64,000 nt of DNA from Herbaspirillum rubrisubalbicans. Its GTDB lineage: Bacteria > Pseudomonadota > Gammaproteobacteria > Burkholderiales > Burkholderiaceae_D. Positions 56,402 through 64,000 of the stretch are shown here, one piece after another; position 1 is the stretch's first letter, and the number at the start of each line of letters is the position of its first letter. The position numbers were made by a program, and so were the translations under genes. The stretch is taken from assembly GCF_003719195.1 (NCBI RefSeq), contig NZ_CP024996.1:1302001-1366000 (forward strand), written 5' to 3'. The notes beneath the pieces are model-generated. The model saw only the letters and a list, made by a program, of their open reading frames with translations, was not told the DNA's origin and did not search any database.

Positions 56402-57039
56402 ACCCTCGCGCTGGTCAGCAATCATCCGCATAGGTGAATAAAATGACATGTCCCGGGGCGCTGTGGGGGCGTTACAGCGGGTCAGGTTTTTCCCTAGTGA
56501 CAAGTTTTGTCTATCCCTTACGATACGGGGCGCAGTCACGGTGAAGTGAGTTTTTCGACAATCCCGTCCTTTGGGAGAAAAAGCCCAGGAATGTTTTTGT
56601 TAACAATAAATTGCCACGGGATCCGTCGGACTGTGCCAAATCCGCGACGCGACAGGAAGCAAATCGTTCACTCGGAGCGACAAGGATGTTGGCGTAAAGG
56701 TAAGATGCCCGCCTTGCAGTTCATTTCTGTCAAGGCTGAAATGAATCGGATTGCTTGAAATATTTTGTTGTTTCGACAACAATCGAGGTTGCGATATCAG
56801 GATTTGTTTGTTTTAATGACAACACAGGGGGCGTGTAGTCGAATTGATAACATTCAGATATCTGGTCGCACGGGGACTCCCTGTTTTCAAGGGGAAAAAG
56901 GGCCGCCAGCAGAGCGGGTATCTAAAAAGCGCCACGAGGTGGCAAAACCGGGGAAGGTGTATCGCTTTTTAACAAGGTTGCGGGCGGGTCCCGCGGGTGC
57001 CGCTTTCGTTGGCGCCGGGGCCTGAGCAGGGAGTCATGA
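56402..57039 (+). other. Long leader region upstream of the cellulose operon
   Basis: 638 bp with no convincing gene. The most regular element is a perfect hairpin TTGTTGT-TTCG-ACAACAA (56765-56782) with a UUCG loop. A second possible fold pairs TTTTTC near 56552 with GAAAAA near 56578. No c-di-GMP riboswitch consensus was recognised. AT-rich patches at 56595-56620 and 56755-56820 could hold promoters. Confidence 0.5.
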
Positions 57040-58365
57040 ATGGGAAACGATATCTCCAACTTGCTGAGCAAGTTCGGGGCAACGGTGGACGGCTACCTCG
57101 AAGTCGAGGCCGCAATCGACTACAAGGAACCGTCGCGCAAGGCGAAGGCGCCTCAGGTGGCGGCGCCAGCCGAGCCGGGGGCTGCCGCGCCAGCGCCCGT
57201 GGGGGAGGCCGGCGCGACGGCACCCTTGCCGCAGGACCGGTCAGTTTCCGCGCCGCAGCGTATCGAACCGGTCATCGAACCGGTGATGGCACCCATCCAG
57301 GAAGCGCCCATCATTCCAGTGTCGGAACCTGTGGTGGCGCCTGTCGTGGCAGCCTCCCCGATCCAGTCGCCATCTCAGCCGACCGTCCAGTCACCAGTTC
57401 AGTCCAATGCGTCGCGGGTACCGCCGTCCGTGGTCGATGTCGCGGCGCCCGTCAGTGCCAAGATCGCCTCGTTGGTACCGCCCGCGCCCCCCGCCGTGCC
57501 CAACCTGCTGCGCTCGATGCTGGGCGAAGCCGCCCAGCAACGCCAGGCCCAGCAAGAGGCCAGTCCCGAGGGAGGGAGCGCAGGCCTGTCCTACGGCCCG
57601 CCCCCTAGCACTCCGGCGCATGTCATTGCCGTAGTGTCGCCCAAGGGCGGCGTAGGCAAGACCACCCTGTGTTCGGCCCTGGCGTGCAGCTTGGCGCGTC
57701 ACGGGCGCGTTATCGCCGTTGATCTCGATCCCCAGAATGCCTTGCAATACCACCTCTGTGTCAATGCCGAGCCGGTTCCTGCCGTGGCTGGCCAGGCCGC
57801 CGACTGGCGCGCCGCGCTCAGTAGCGGCATGGCGGCCACCCAAGTGGTGACCCATACCGTGGTGGCCCGCGAGGGCGAAGCGGCCACGGCCCAGTTGATG
57901 GCCCAGGATCCCCATTGGCTGATGCGCCAGTTGCAGGCCATGCACCTGCAAGCGGGCGATGTGGTGCTGCTGGATCTGCCGGCTGGCCAAACGCCCTATC
58001 TGGAACAGGCCTTGCAAGCGGCCGACCAGGTGCTGGCGGTGGTGACGCCCGATGCCGGTTCTTTCCTGGCGCTGGAACACATGCGCCAGGAGCTGCATGG
58101 CCGCAACAATTGCCGCTACGTGGTCAACAAGTACGACGACAGCCGCAGCTTCTGCCAGGACATGCTGGAAGTGCTCAGGCGCTGGATGGGGCCGCGCCTG
58201 GCCGGGGTGATCGCACTCGACCACGCCATCAGCGAAGGCTTGGCCTATGGCTTCAATCCGCTGGTCAAGGCCGGCCACTCGGTGGCCTATGACCAGCTCC
58301 AGGGCATCAGCGACACGCTGCGTGCCACCATGGCCAAGAGCGCCGTCGCAGGTGGGCGTGCATGA
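57040..58365 (+). CDS. bcsQ: BcsQ-like ParA ATPase with fused BcsR/BcsP-like N-terminus
   Basis: A 441-residue protein behind GGGAG. Residues 1-25 (DISNLLSKFGATVDGYLEVE) match the short BcsR/BcsP-type motif, normally a separate small protein. A Pro/Ala/Val-rich linker (about 45-185) follows, then a MinD/ParA-like ATPase with KGGVGKTT from K202. BcsQ supports localisation and assembly of cellulose synthase with BcsR. It overlaps bcsA by four bases. Confidence 0.85.
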   Translation: MGNDISNLLSKFGATVDGYLEVEAAIDYKEPSRKAKAPQVAAPAEPGAAAPAPVGEAGATAPLPQDRSVSAPQRIEPVIEPVMAPIQEAPIIPVSEPVVAPVVAASPIQSPSQPTVQSPVQSNASRVPPSVVDVAAPVSAKIASLVPPAPPAVPNLLRSMLGEAAQQRQAQQEASPEGGSAGLSYGPPPSTPAHVIAVVSPKGGVGKTTLCSALACSLARHGRVIAVDLDPQNALQYHLCVNAEPVPAVAGQAADWRAALSSGMAATQVVTHTVVAREGEAATAQLMAQDPHWLMRQLQAMHLQAGDVVLLDLPAGQTPYLEQALQAADQVLAVVTPDAGSFLALEHMRQELHGRNNCRYVVNKYDDSRSFCQDMLEVLRRWMGPRLAGVIALDHAISEGLAYGFNPLVKAGHSVAYDQLQGISDTLRATMAKSAVAGGRA

Positions 58366-60713
58366 TGACCGGACCACAATCGAATTACCAAGTGCCATCG
58401 CCATCGTTAACTCCTTCCGAGGAAGCGGCCGCAGCCACGATCTCGCCCCATCCACCTGGTCAGGAACCCTCTGCCAAGCCCTCGGCCAATCGCCTGCAAC
58501 AGTGGATCCAGAACATCGGCGACCGACTCGAAGCCTTGCCACGGCGCCCGCGTCGCTGGCTGCAGTTGGGCCTGCTGTTGTTTGCGACGCTGCTGGCGCT
58601 GTTGATCATCTCGATACCGCTGGACTTCCGCGCCCAGTGCGTATTCGCCATCGGCTGCTTCATTGCGGCGCTGGTGCTGCGCAAGCAATCGGGACGCTTC
58701 CCGGTGCTGGTGTTGATTACGCTGTCGATGATCGTGTCGATGCGCTACATGTACTGGCGCATCAGTTCCACCCTGGGCTTTGAAAGCTGGCTGGACATCG
58801 TCTTCGGCTATGGTCTCCTGGCCGCCGAACTGTATTCGCTCATCGTGCTCACGCTGGGTTATCTGCAGACCGCCTGGCCGCTGCGCCGCAAGCCGCTGAT
58901 GCTGACCATGCCGCCCTCGGAGTGGCCGACGGTGGACGTCTTCATTCCTTCCTACAACGAGTCGCTGGACATCGTTTCTCTGACCATCTTCGCCGCGCAA
59001 GCCATCGATTGGCCGCAGGACAAGCTGCGCGTGCACGTGCTGGACGATGGCCGGCGTGAAGAATTCCGCGAGTTCTGCGACAACATCGGCGTGAACTACC
59101 TGGTGCGCTCCGATAACAAGCACGCCAAGGCCGGTAACCTCAATGAAGCGCTCAAGGTCACCGATGGCGAATTCGTGGCCATCTTCGATGCCGACCACGT
59201 GCCCACGCGTTCCTTCCTGCAGATCTGCCTGGGCTGGTTCTACAAGGACCCCAAGCTGGCCATGCTGCAGACGCCGCACTTCTTCTTCTCGCCCGATCCG
59301 TTCGAGAAGAACTTGAATACCTTCCGCTCGGTGCCCAACGAAGGTGAACTTTTCTACGGTCTGGTACAGGATGGCAATGACCTGTGGAATGCCGCCTTCT
59401 TCTGCGGTTCCTGCGCCGTCATGCGCCGCACGGCCTTGATGGAAATCGGCGGTATCGCGGTGGAAACCCTGACCGAAGATGCCCACACGGCACTGAAGAT
59501 GAACCGCGCCGGCTACAACACCGCCTATCTCGCCATTCCCCAGGCCGCCGGCCTGGCCACCGAGAACCTGGCGCGTCACATCCGCCAGCGCGTGCGCTGG
59601 GCGCGTGGCATGGCGCAGATCTTCCGGGTCGACAATCCTCTGAAGGGCCGTGGCCTGAAGCTGGGCCAGCGGCTGTGCTATCTCAATGCCATGCTGCACT
59701 TCTTCTATGGCTTGCCGCGCCTGATCTTCCTTACCGCGCCCTTGACCTATCTGTTCTTCGGCGCCCACATCTTCCACGCCCCGGCGCTGATGATCACGGC
59801 CTACGTGCTGCCCCACGTGCTGCACGCCAGCCTGACCAACTCGCGCATCCAGGGACGTTTCCGCCACTCCTTCTGGAACGAGGTCTACGAAACGGTGCTG
59901 GCCTGGTACATCCTGGGGCCGGTGATGCTGGCCCTGGTCAACCCCAAGCTGGGGGGCTTCAACGTCACCGACAAGGGCGGCATCATCACCGAGAACCACT
60001 TCGACTGGAAGCTGGCGCGGCCCTATATCGTGCTGCTCACCCTGAACATCCTGGGCCTGTGCTTTGGCGTGTGGTTGCTGATCAAGGGCGACCCCAATGC
60101 GCTGACCACCATCCTCATCAACATGGCCTGGACCGTCTACAACGTCATCATCAGCAGCGCCTCCATGGCGGTGGCCAGTGAAACCCGCCAGATCCGCAGC
60201 GAGCCACGGGTGGCCGCTGAACTGCCGGCGCGTATCAAGCTGCCCGATGGCAGCGTGATCGAGGGCACCACCTTGGACTTTTCGCAGAAGGGCATCGGCC
60301 TGCGTCTGCCGGCAGGCGTGAGCGTGGCGCGCCAAAGCCTGATCGAGGTGACTCTGTTCCGCAACGAGCAGGAAAAGGTCTTCCCCGCGATCGTGGTGTT
60401 CAGCCGCAACGACATGGTGGGGGCGCAGTTCCACGAACTGACGCTGCGCCAGCAAAGCGAACTGGTGCGCCTGACCTTCTCGCGTGCCGACATCTGGGCC
60501 AACAACTGGGGCAAGAGCCGTCCCGATACGCCCTTGAAATCCTTGCGCGAAGTCACGGGCATCGGCATGAACGGCGTGCGCGAATTGCTCAAGGCCACCC
60601 TGATAAAACTGCGCCTGTGGCGCGACACCCGGCGCCAGGCGCGCGCAGCAGCAACGACGGTGCCCACTGCATCGGCCCCTCCCGACATGGAAAACACTTT
60701 GGAAAAACAATAA
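58362..60713 (+). CDS. bcsA: Cellulose synthase catalytic subunit
   Basis: A 783-residue GT2 enzyme. Catalytic motifs are D228-D (LDDGRREEF), D276-x-D278 (FDADHV), T371-E-D373 (general base) and Q409-x-x-R412-W413. Multiple transmembrane helices flank the GT domain. The C-terminal PilZ domain has R612-x3-R616 and DFSQKG, so c-di-GMP should activate it. It polymerises UDP-glucose into beta-1,4-glucan at the inner membrane. It overlaps bcsQ and abuts bcsB. Confidence 0.96.
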   Translation: MMTGPQSNYQVPSPSLTPSEEAAAATISPHPPGQEPSAKPSANRLQQWIQNIGDRLEALPRRPRRWLQLGLLLFATLLALLIISIPLDFRAQCVFAIGCFIAALVLRKQSGRFPVLVLITLSMIVSMRYMYWRISSTLGFESWLDIVFGYGLLAAELYSLIVLTLGYLQTAWPLRRKPLMLTMPPSEWPTVDVFIPSYNESLDIVSLTIFAAQAIDWPQDKLRVHVLDDGRREEFREFCDNIGVNYLVRSDNKHAKAGNLNEALKVTDGEFVAIFDADHVPTRSFLQICLGWFYKDPKLAMLQTPHFFFSPDPFEKNLNTFRSVPNEGELFYGLVQDGNDLWNAAFFCGSCAVMRRTALMEIGGIAVETLTEDAHTALKMNRAGYNTAYLAIPQAAGLATENLARHIRQRVRWARGMAQIFRVDNPLKGRGLKLGQRLCYLNAMLHFFYGLPRLIFLTAPLTYLFFGAHIFHAPALMITAYVLPHVLHASLTNSRIQGRFRHSFWNEVYETVLAWYILGPVMLALVNPKLGGFNVTDKGGIITENHFDWKLARPYIVLLTLNILGLCFGVWLLIKGDPNALTTILINMAWTVYNVIISSASMAVASETRQIRSEPRVAAELPARIKLPDGSVIEGTTLDFSQKGIGLRLPAGVSVARQSLIEVTLFRNEQEKVFPAIVVFSRNDMVGAQFHELTLRQQSELVRLTFSRADIWANNWGKSRPDTPLKSLREVTGIGMNGVRELLKATLIKLRLWRDTRRQARAAATTVPTASAPPDMENTLEKQ

Positions 60714-62995
60714 TGAAAGCAAAGCCCTCTCAAGCCACCAAGGCGCTGTTGCGCCGTCGTTCCTTGTGCCTGGCCCTGGCCACCGTGATCGGTAGCAGCA
60801 GCCTGCCGATCCAGGTGCTGGCCGCCACGCCGGCCGCTTCCACCGCCGCAGCCAGTCCGGTGGCAGGTGATCCCTATCTCTTTACGTTCAAGCAGCTCGG
60901 ACGCGACGGCACCATCAACCTGCACGGCACCGATTCCACCGACAGCCTCAATTTCGACGTGCCGGTGTCACTGGTGGCGACCGGCGCCCAGGTGACGCTG
61001 CAATACACCTATTCCCCTGCGCTCTTGCCGGACCTGTCGCAGATCAACGTGATGGTCAACGACGTGGTGGCCGCCAGCATCCCGCTGCCCAAGGACGGCG
61101 CGGGCACGCTGCAGACCACCCGGGTGGCGATCCCGCCCAAGCTGGTGACCGAATTCAATCGCTTGAGCCTGCAATTCATCGGCCACTACACCATGGGTTG
61201 CGAGGATCCCTTGCATTCCAGCCTGTGGACCCGCGTGAGCAGCGACTCCACGCTGGACCTGCAGACCACGCAGTTGCCGATCAAGGATGACCTGGCGCTG
61301 TTGCCCGTGCCCTTCTTCGACCGCCGCGACGTGCGGATGCTGAGCTTGCCCTTCGTGTTTGCCGGCGCGCCTGACAATGGCACGCTGGAAGCGGCTGGCA
61401 CCATCTCCTCCTGGTTCGGCGCTTTGGCCGCCTATCGCGGTGCGCGCTTCCCGGTGCAGCTCAATGCCTTGCCCGAGCATGGCAATGGCGTGGTGCTGGT
61501 CTCGGGCGATGCCCCCGTCCAGGTCGGTGGCCTGGCCGTGGCCGCGCCCAAGGGGCCGACCCTGACCATGGTGGATAACCCCAACGACCCAAATGGCAAG
61601 CTGCTGGTGGTGTCCGGTCGCAACACGGCCGAGCTCAAGCAGGCGGCTGCCGGCCTGGCGCTGGGTAGCAAGGGTCTGTCCGGCAATCAGGTGGTCATCG
61701 ACAAGCTGCAAGCGCTCTCGCCGCGTCGGCCCTACGATGCTCCCAACTGGTTGCCCACCGACCGCCCGGTCAAGCTCGCCGAGCTGATCGATGCCAAGCG
61801 TTTGAACGTGTCCGGCTACAACCCGGGTGAGATCACCATTCCACTCAACTTCCCGCCGGCGCTTTCCAGCTGGCGTCAGGATGGCGCCCGCTTGAAGCTG
61901 GTGTACCGCTATACCCCGCAGCCGACCTCGGCCAATTCGTCCCTGCTGGTGAACTTCAACGATGGCCTCATCAAGTCCGACGTCCTGCTGCCCAAGGACA
62001 AGCTGGACAAGGGGCTGCTGTCGGCCCTCAAGGACGATGCCCTGACCCGCGAGCTGGACCTGCGCCTGCCGTTGAACACCGCCGGCGTGCAGTCGCGCCT
62101 GCAACTGCGCTACATGTATGACTACGTCAAGCAGGGTGAATGCCATGACATCATCATCGACAACGTGCGCGGCAGCATCGATCCCGAATCCACCATCGAC
62201 CTGCGCGGCTATGACCACTTCATGGCCATGCCTGACCTGGCCGTGTTCAAGGATGCCGGCTTCCCCTTCACGCGCATGGCCGATCTCTCGGAGTCGGCCG
62301 TGGTTTTGCCCGACAACGCCAGCAGCGCCGACCTGAGTGCCTACCTGTCGCTGCTGGGGCGCTTTGGCAGCGCCACTGGCTATCCGGCCACGGCCGTCTC
62401 GGTGACCCAAGCCGCACAGGTCGCCAAGTTCGCCGACAAGGATCTGCTGGTGCTGGCCTCGGGCCAGAACCAGCCGCTGCTCAAGCAATGGGCCGACCAC
62501 CTGCCCAGCGCCGTGACCGGCGACAAGCAGCGTTTCGAAGTCTCCGACTTGGCCTTGCGCGTGCGTAGCTGGCTCAAGCTCGACGACGACTCGGCGCTGC
62601 GCCGTGCGCGCCATTCGGTGGCCTTCAGCGGCGGTGATCCGACCTCTTACCTGACTGGCTTCGAGTCACCCCTGGACAGTGGTCGTAGCGTGGTGTTGCT
62701 GGCCGGTGGTGATGGCAGCGGCCTGGGCCAGATCCTCGACGCCATGGCGCGCAAGGATCCCGAAGGCGCCACCATCCAGGGTAGCTTGGTGGCCGTGCAT
62801 GGCACCGCCATCGATCCGCTGCTGGCCGAGCAACAGTATTTCGTGGGTAGCCTGTCACCGCTGCGCATGGTGCGCTGGTGGTTGTCGCGCCACGTGCTGG
62901 GTATGTTCGTGCTCATCGCCGGCGGCATCCTGCTGCTGGGCGGCCTGGCTTACCTGACCCTGCGTGCCAAGGCGAGAAAGCGTCTCAATGGCTGA
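60713..62995 (+). CDS. bcsB: Cellulose synthase periplasmic subunit
   Basis: The ATG at 60713 overlaps the bcsA stop, giving 760 residues. A signal peptide (RRRSLCLALATVIGSSSLPIQVLAA) leads to carbohydrate-binding and flavodoxin-like periplasmic domains. A C-terminal membrane anchor (MFVLIAGGILLLGGLAYL) ends in a basic tail. BcsB forms the active complex with BcsA and guides the polymer. The gene overlaps bcsZ by 8 bp. Confidence 0.94.
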   Translation: MKAKPSQATKALLRRRSLCLALATVIGSSSLPIQVLAATPAASTAAASPVAGDPYLFTFKQLGRDGTINLHGTDSTDSLNFDVPVSLVATGAQVTLQYTYSPALLPDLSQINVMVNDVVAASIPLPKDGAGTLQTTRVAIPPKLVTEFNRLSLQFIGHYTMGCEDPLHSSLWTRVSSDSTLDLQTTQLPIKDDLALLPVPFFDRRDVRMLSLPFVFAGAPDNGTLEAAGTISSWFGALAAYRGARFPVQLNALPEHGNGVVLVSGDAPVQVGGLAVAAPKGPTLTMVDNPNDPNGKLLVVSGRNTAELKQAAAGLALGSKGLSGNQVVIDKLQALSPRRPYDAPNWLPTDRPVKLAELIDAKRLNVSGYNPGEITIPLNFPPALSSWRQDGARLKLVYRYTPQPTSANSSLLVNFNDGLIKSDVLLPKDKLDKGLLSALKDDALTRELDLRLPLNTAGVQSRLQLRYMYDYVKQGECHDIIIDNVRGSIDPESTIDLRGYDHFMAMPDLAVFKDAGFPFTRMADLSESAVVLPDNASSADLSAYLSLLGRFGSATGYPATAVSVTQAAQVAKFADKDLLVLASGQNQPLLKQWADHLPSAVTGDKQRFEVSDLALRVRSWLKLDDDSALRRARHSVAFSGGDPTSYLTGFESPLDSGRSVVLLAGGDGSGLGQILDAMARKDPEGATIQGSLVAVHGTAIDPLLAEQQYFVGSLSPLRMVRWWLSRHVLGMFVLIAGGILLLGGLAYLTLRAKARKRLNG

Positions 62996-64000
62996 TCTGG
63001 TGTTTTCCCGCGCAAGGCGCAAGTGCCTCACTGCGCTGGCGACCGGGGCGGCCGTGGCTGGCTTGCCGGCGTTGCTGCCGGCTGCCGCTAACGCCGCCCA
63101 GAGCAAGTGCATCGCAGTGGACTGGCCGGCCTGGCAAAGCTGGGCTGGTGCGCATGTGCAGCCCGATGGCCGGGTGCTGCATTCCAGCCTGCAGCCCAAT
63201 CACACTACCTCCGAAGGCCAGTCCTACAACATGTTGCTGGCCTTGATCGCCAACGATCCCGAGCGTTTCGACCAGGTCTGGAGCTGGACACGCGACAACA
63301 TGATGGGCAGCGATCCCGCCAATCGCCTGCCGGCCTGGCTATGGGGGCAGGGTGCCGATGGCAAGTGGCAGGTGCAGGATGCCAATTCGGCCTCCGACGC
63401 CGACCTGTGGATCGCCTACGCGCTGCTGGAGGCAGCGCGCCTGTGGCAGCGCCCGCAATACCGCAGCGATGCCCAGGGCCTGCTCGACAGCATCGAAACC
63501 AAGCTGGTGGTCAACCTGCCGGGCCTGGGCAAGATGGTGTTGCCGGGACCGCTGGGCTTCAATCAGCGCGACCAGGCCTGGACCCTCAACCCCAGCTACC
63601 TGCCCTTGCCGCTGCTGCGTCGCCTGCACAAGGAGCGGCCCAAGGGGCCGTGGCAGCAGATTGCGCAGAACACCGTGCGCATGATCCAGGCCACCAGTCC
63701 CAAGGGTTTCGTGGCCGATTGGGTCGGCTACAAGATGACGGCGCCGCAGGCCGGCCAGTTCATGGTCGATCCGGCCAAGGGCGAGCTGGGCAGCTATGAC
63801 GCCATCCGCGTGTATCTGTGGGCCGGTCTGACCTCGCCCCGCGATCCGCTGGCCGCGCCCTTGCTGGCGGCGCTGGATGGAATGCGTCAGACCATCCTGG
63901 CCACTGGCGTGCCGCCCGAAAAGGTGAAGGTCACCACCGGGGTGGTGGAAGGCCAGGCGCCGTTCGGCTTTACCGCCGCGCTGGTTCCCTTCCTGATGGC
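62988..64000 (+). CDS. bcsZ: GH8 endo-beta-1,4-glucanase, 3' partial
   Basis: Starts at ATG 62988 inside the end of bcsB and is open to the window end (337 codons seen). A Tat/Sec-like leader (RARRKCLTALATGAAVAGLPALLPAAANA) precedes the GH8 domain. The acid Glu is in TTSEGQSYNM and the next acidic site is in SASDADLWIAYAL. BcsZ trims nascent cellulose in the periplasm. bcsC is expected downstream, outside the window. Confidence 0.92.
   Translation, partial: MADLVFSRARRKCLTALATGAAVAGLPALLPAAANAAQSKCIAVDWPAWQSWAGAHVQPDGRVLHSSLQPNHTTSEGQSYNMLLALIANDPERFDQVWSWTRDNMMGSDPANRLPAWLWGQGADGKWQVQDANSASDADLWIAYALLEAARLWQRPQYRSDAQGLLDSIETKLVVNLPGLGKMVLPGPLGFNQRDQAWTLNPSYLPLPLLRRLHKERPKGPWQQIAQNTVRMIQATSPKGFVADWVGYKMTAPQAGQFMVDPAKGELGSYDAIRVYLWAGLTSPRDPLAAPLLAALDGMRQTILATGVPPEKVKVTTGVVEGQAPFGFTAALVPFLM

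Noticed and set aside
56402..57039. c-di-GMP riboswitch before bcsQ
   Set aside because: I could not find the conserved GEMM core or tetraloop-receptor pattern; only simple hairpins are visible.
58407..60722. 771-codon antisense ORF opposite bcsA
   Set aside because: It is His/Gln/Arg-rich, typical of antisense GC-rich DNA. bcsA is certain on the plus strand.

Overview
The window looks like a chromosome segment of a betaproteobacterium, most probably Burkholderiales/Oxalobacteraceae (Herbaspirillum-like). The grounds are the bcsQ-bcsA-bcsB-bcsZ cellulose order, the bacterial FAN1/DinG-type repair pair, a CTGT-N8-ACAG LexA box and the high GC of the last 12 kb. The organism assignment is inference. 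No rRNA, tRNA, CRISPR array or replication origin was seen.

Region 1 (1-33.2 kb) is a cell-surface locus, all on the plus strand. It opens inside a giant FHA-like/YDG-repeat protein (5' end outside the window). A translationally coupled set follows: three SDR nucleotide-sugar enzymes, a glycosyltransferase and a radical-SAM protein. Next comes a type I secretion locus whose gene content matches Salmonella siiABCDEF: a TolC-like pore, a MotB-like protein, an HlyD-like adaptor, a MotA-like protein, a 3126-residue RTX-like repeat protein and its ABC exporter. A second glycosyltransferase overlaps the ABC gene. Both giant proteins are packed with N-X-S/T sequons, which suggests a glycosylated-adhesin system. 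Three C-rich hairpins close the region.

Region 2 (33.2-52.3 kb) is a low-GC accessory island. It holds a serine recombinase, an OYE/dienelactone-hydrolase operon with a divergent LysR gene, a broken HU gene, and a four-gene minus-strand operon (RHH, GNAT, XRE, ImmA-like protease). Divergent from that operon is a compact ubiquitin-like conjugation operon: tandem-Ubl protein, E2-like protein, JAMM-E1 fusion and a zinc-ligand-rich DUF6527-like protein, followed by a four-TM protein and a small protein. The operon's promoter carries a perfect palindrome between -35 and -10. I infer a stress- or phage-induced conjugation/defence system controlled by an XRE/ImmA pair, by analogy with CapH/CapP of CBASS. 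Next is a Tn7-like module with complete tnsABC and a convergent tnsD remnant fused in frame to a LysR fragment. A mosaic follows: a truncated benzoylformate decarboxylase and an orphan polymorphic-toxin C-terminus with its probable immunity gene.

Region 3 (52.4-56.4 kb) is high-GC core: a FAN1-like VRR-NUC nuclease coupled to a DinG/XPD-family helicase, behind a near-perfect SOS box.

Region 4 (57.0-64.0 kb) is the cellulose operon: a BcsR/P-BcsQ fusion, BcsA with a PilZ domain, BcsB and the 5' part of bcsZ. The 638-bp leader before it holds a UUCG hairpin.
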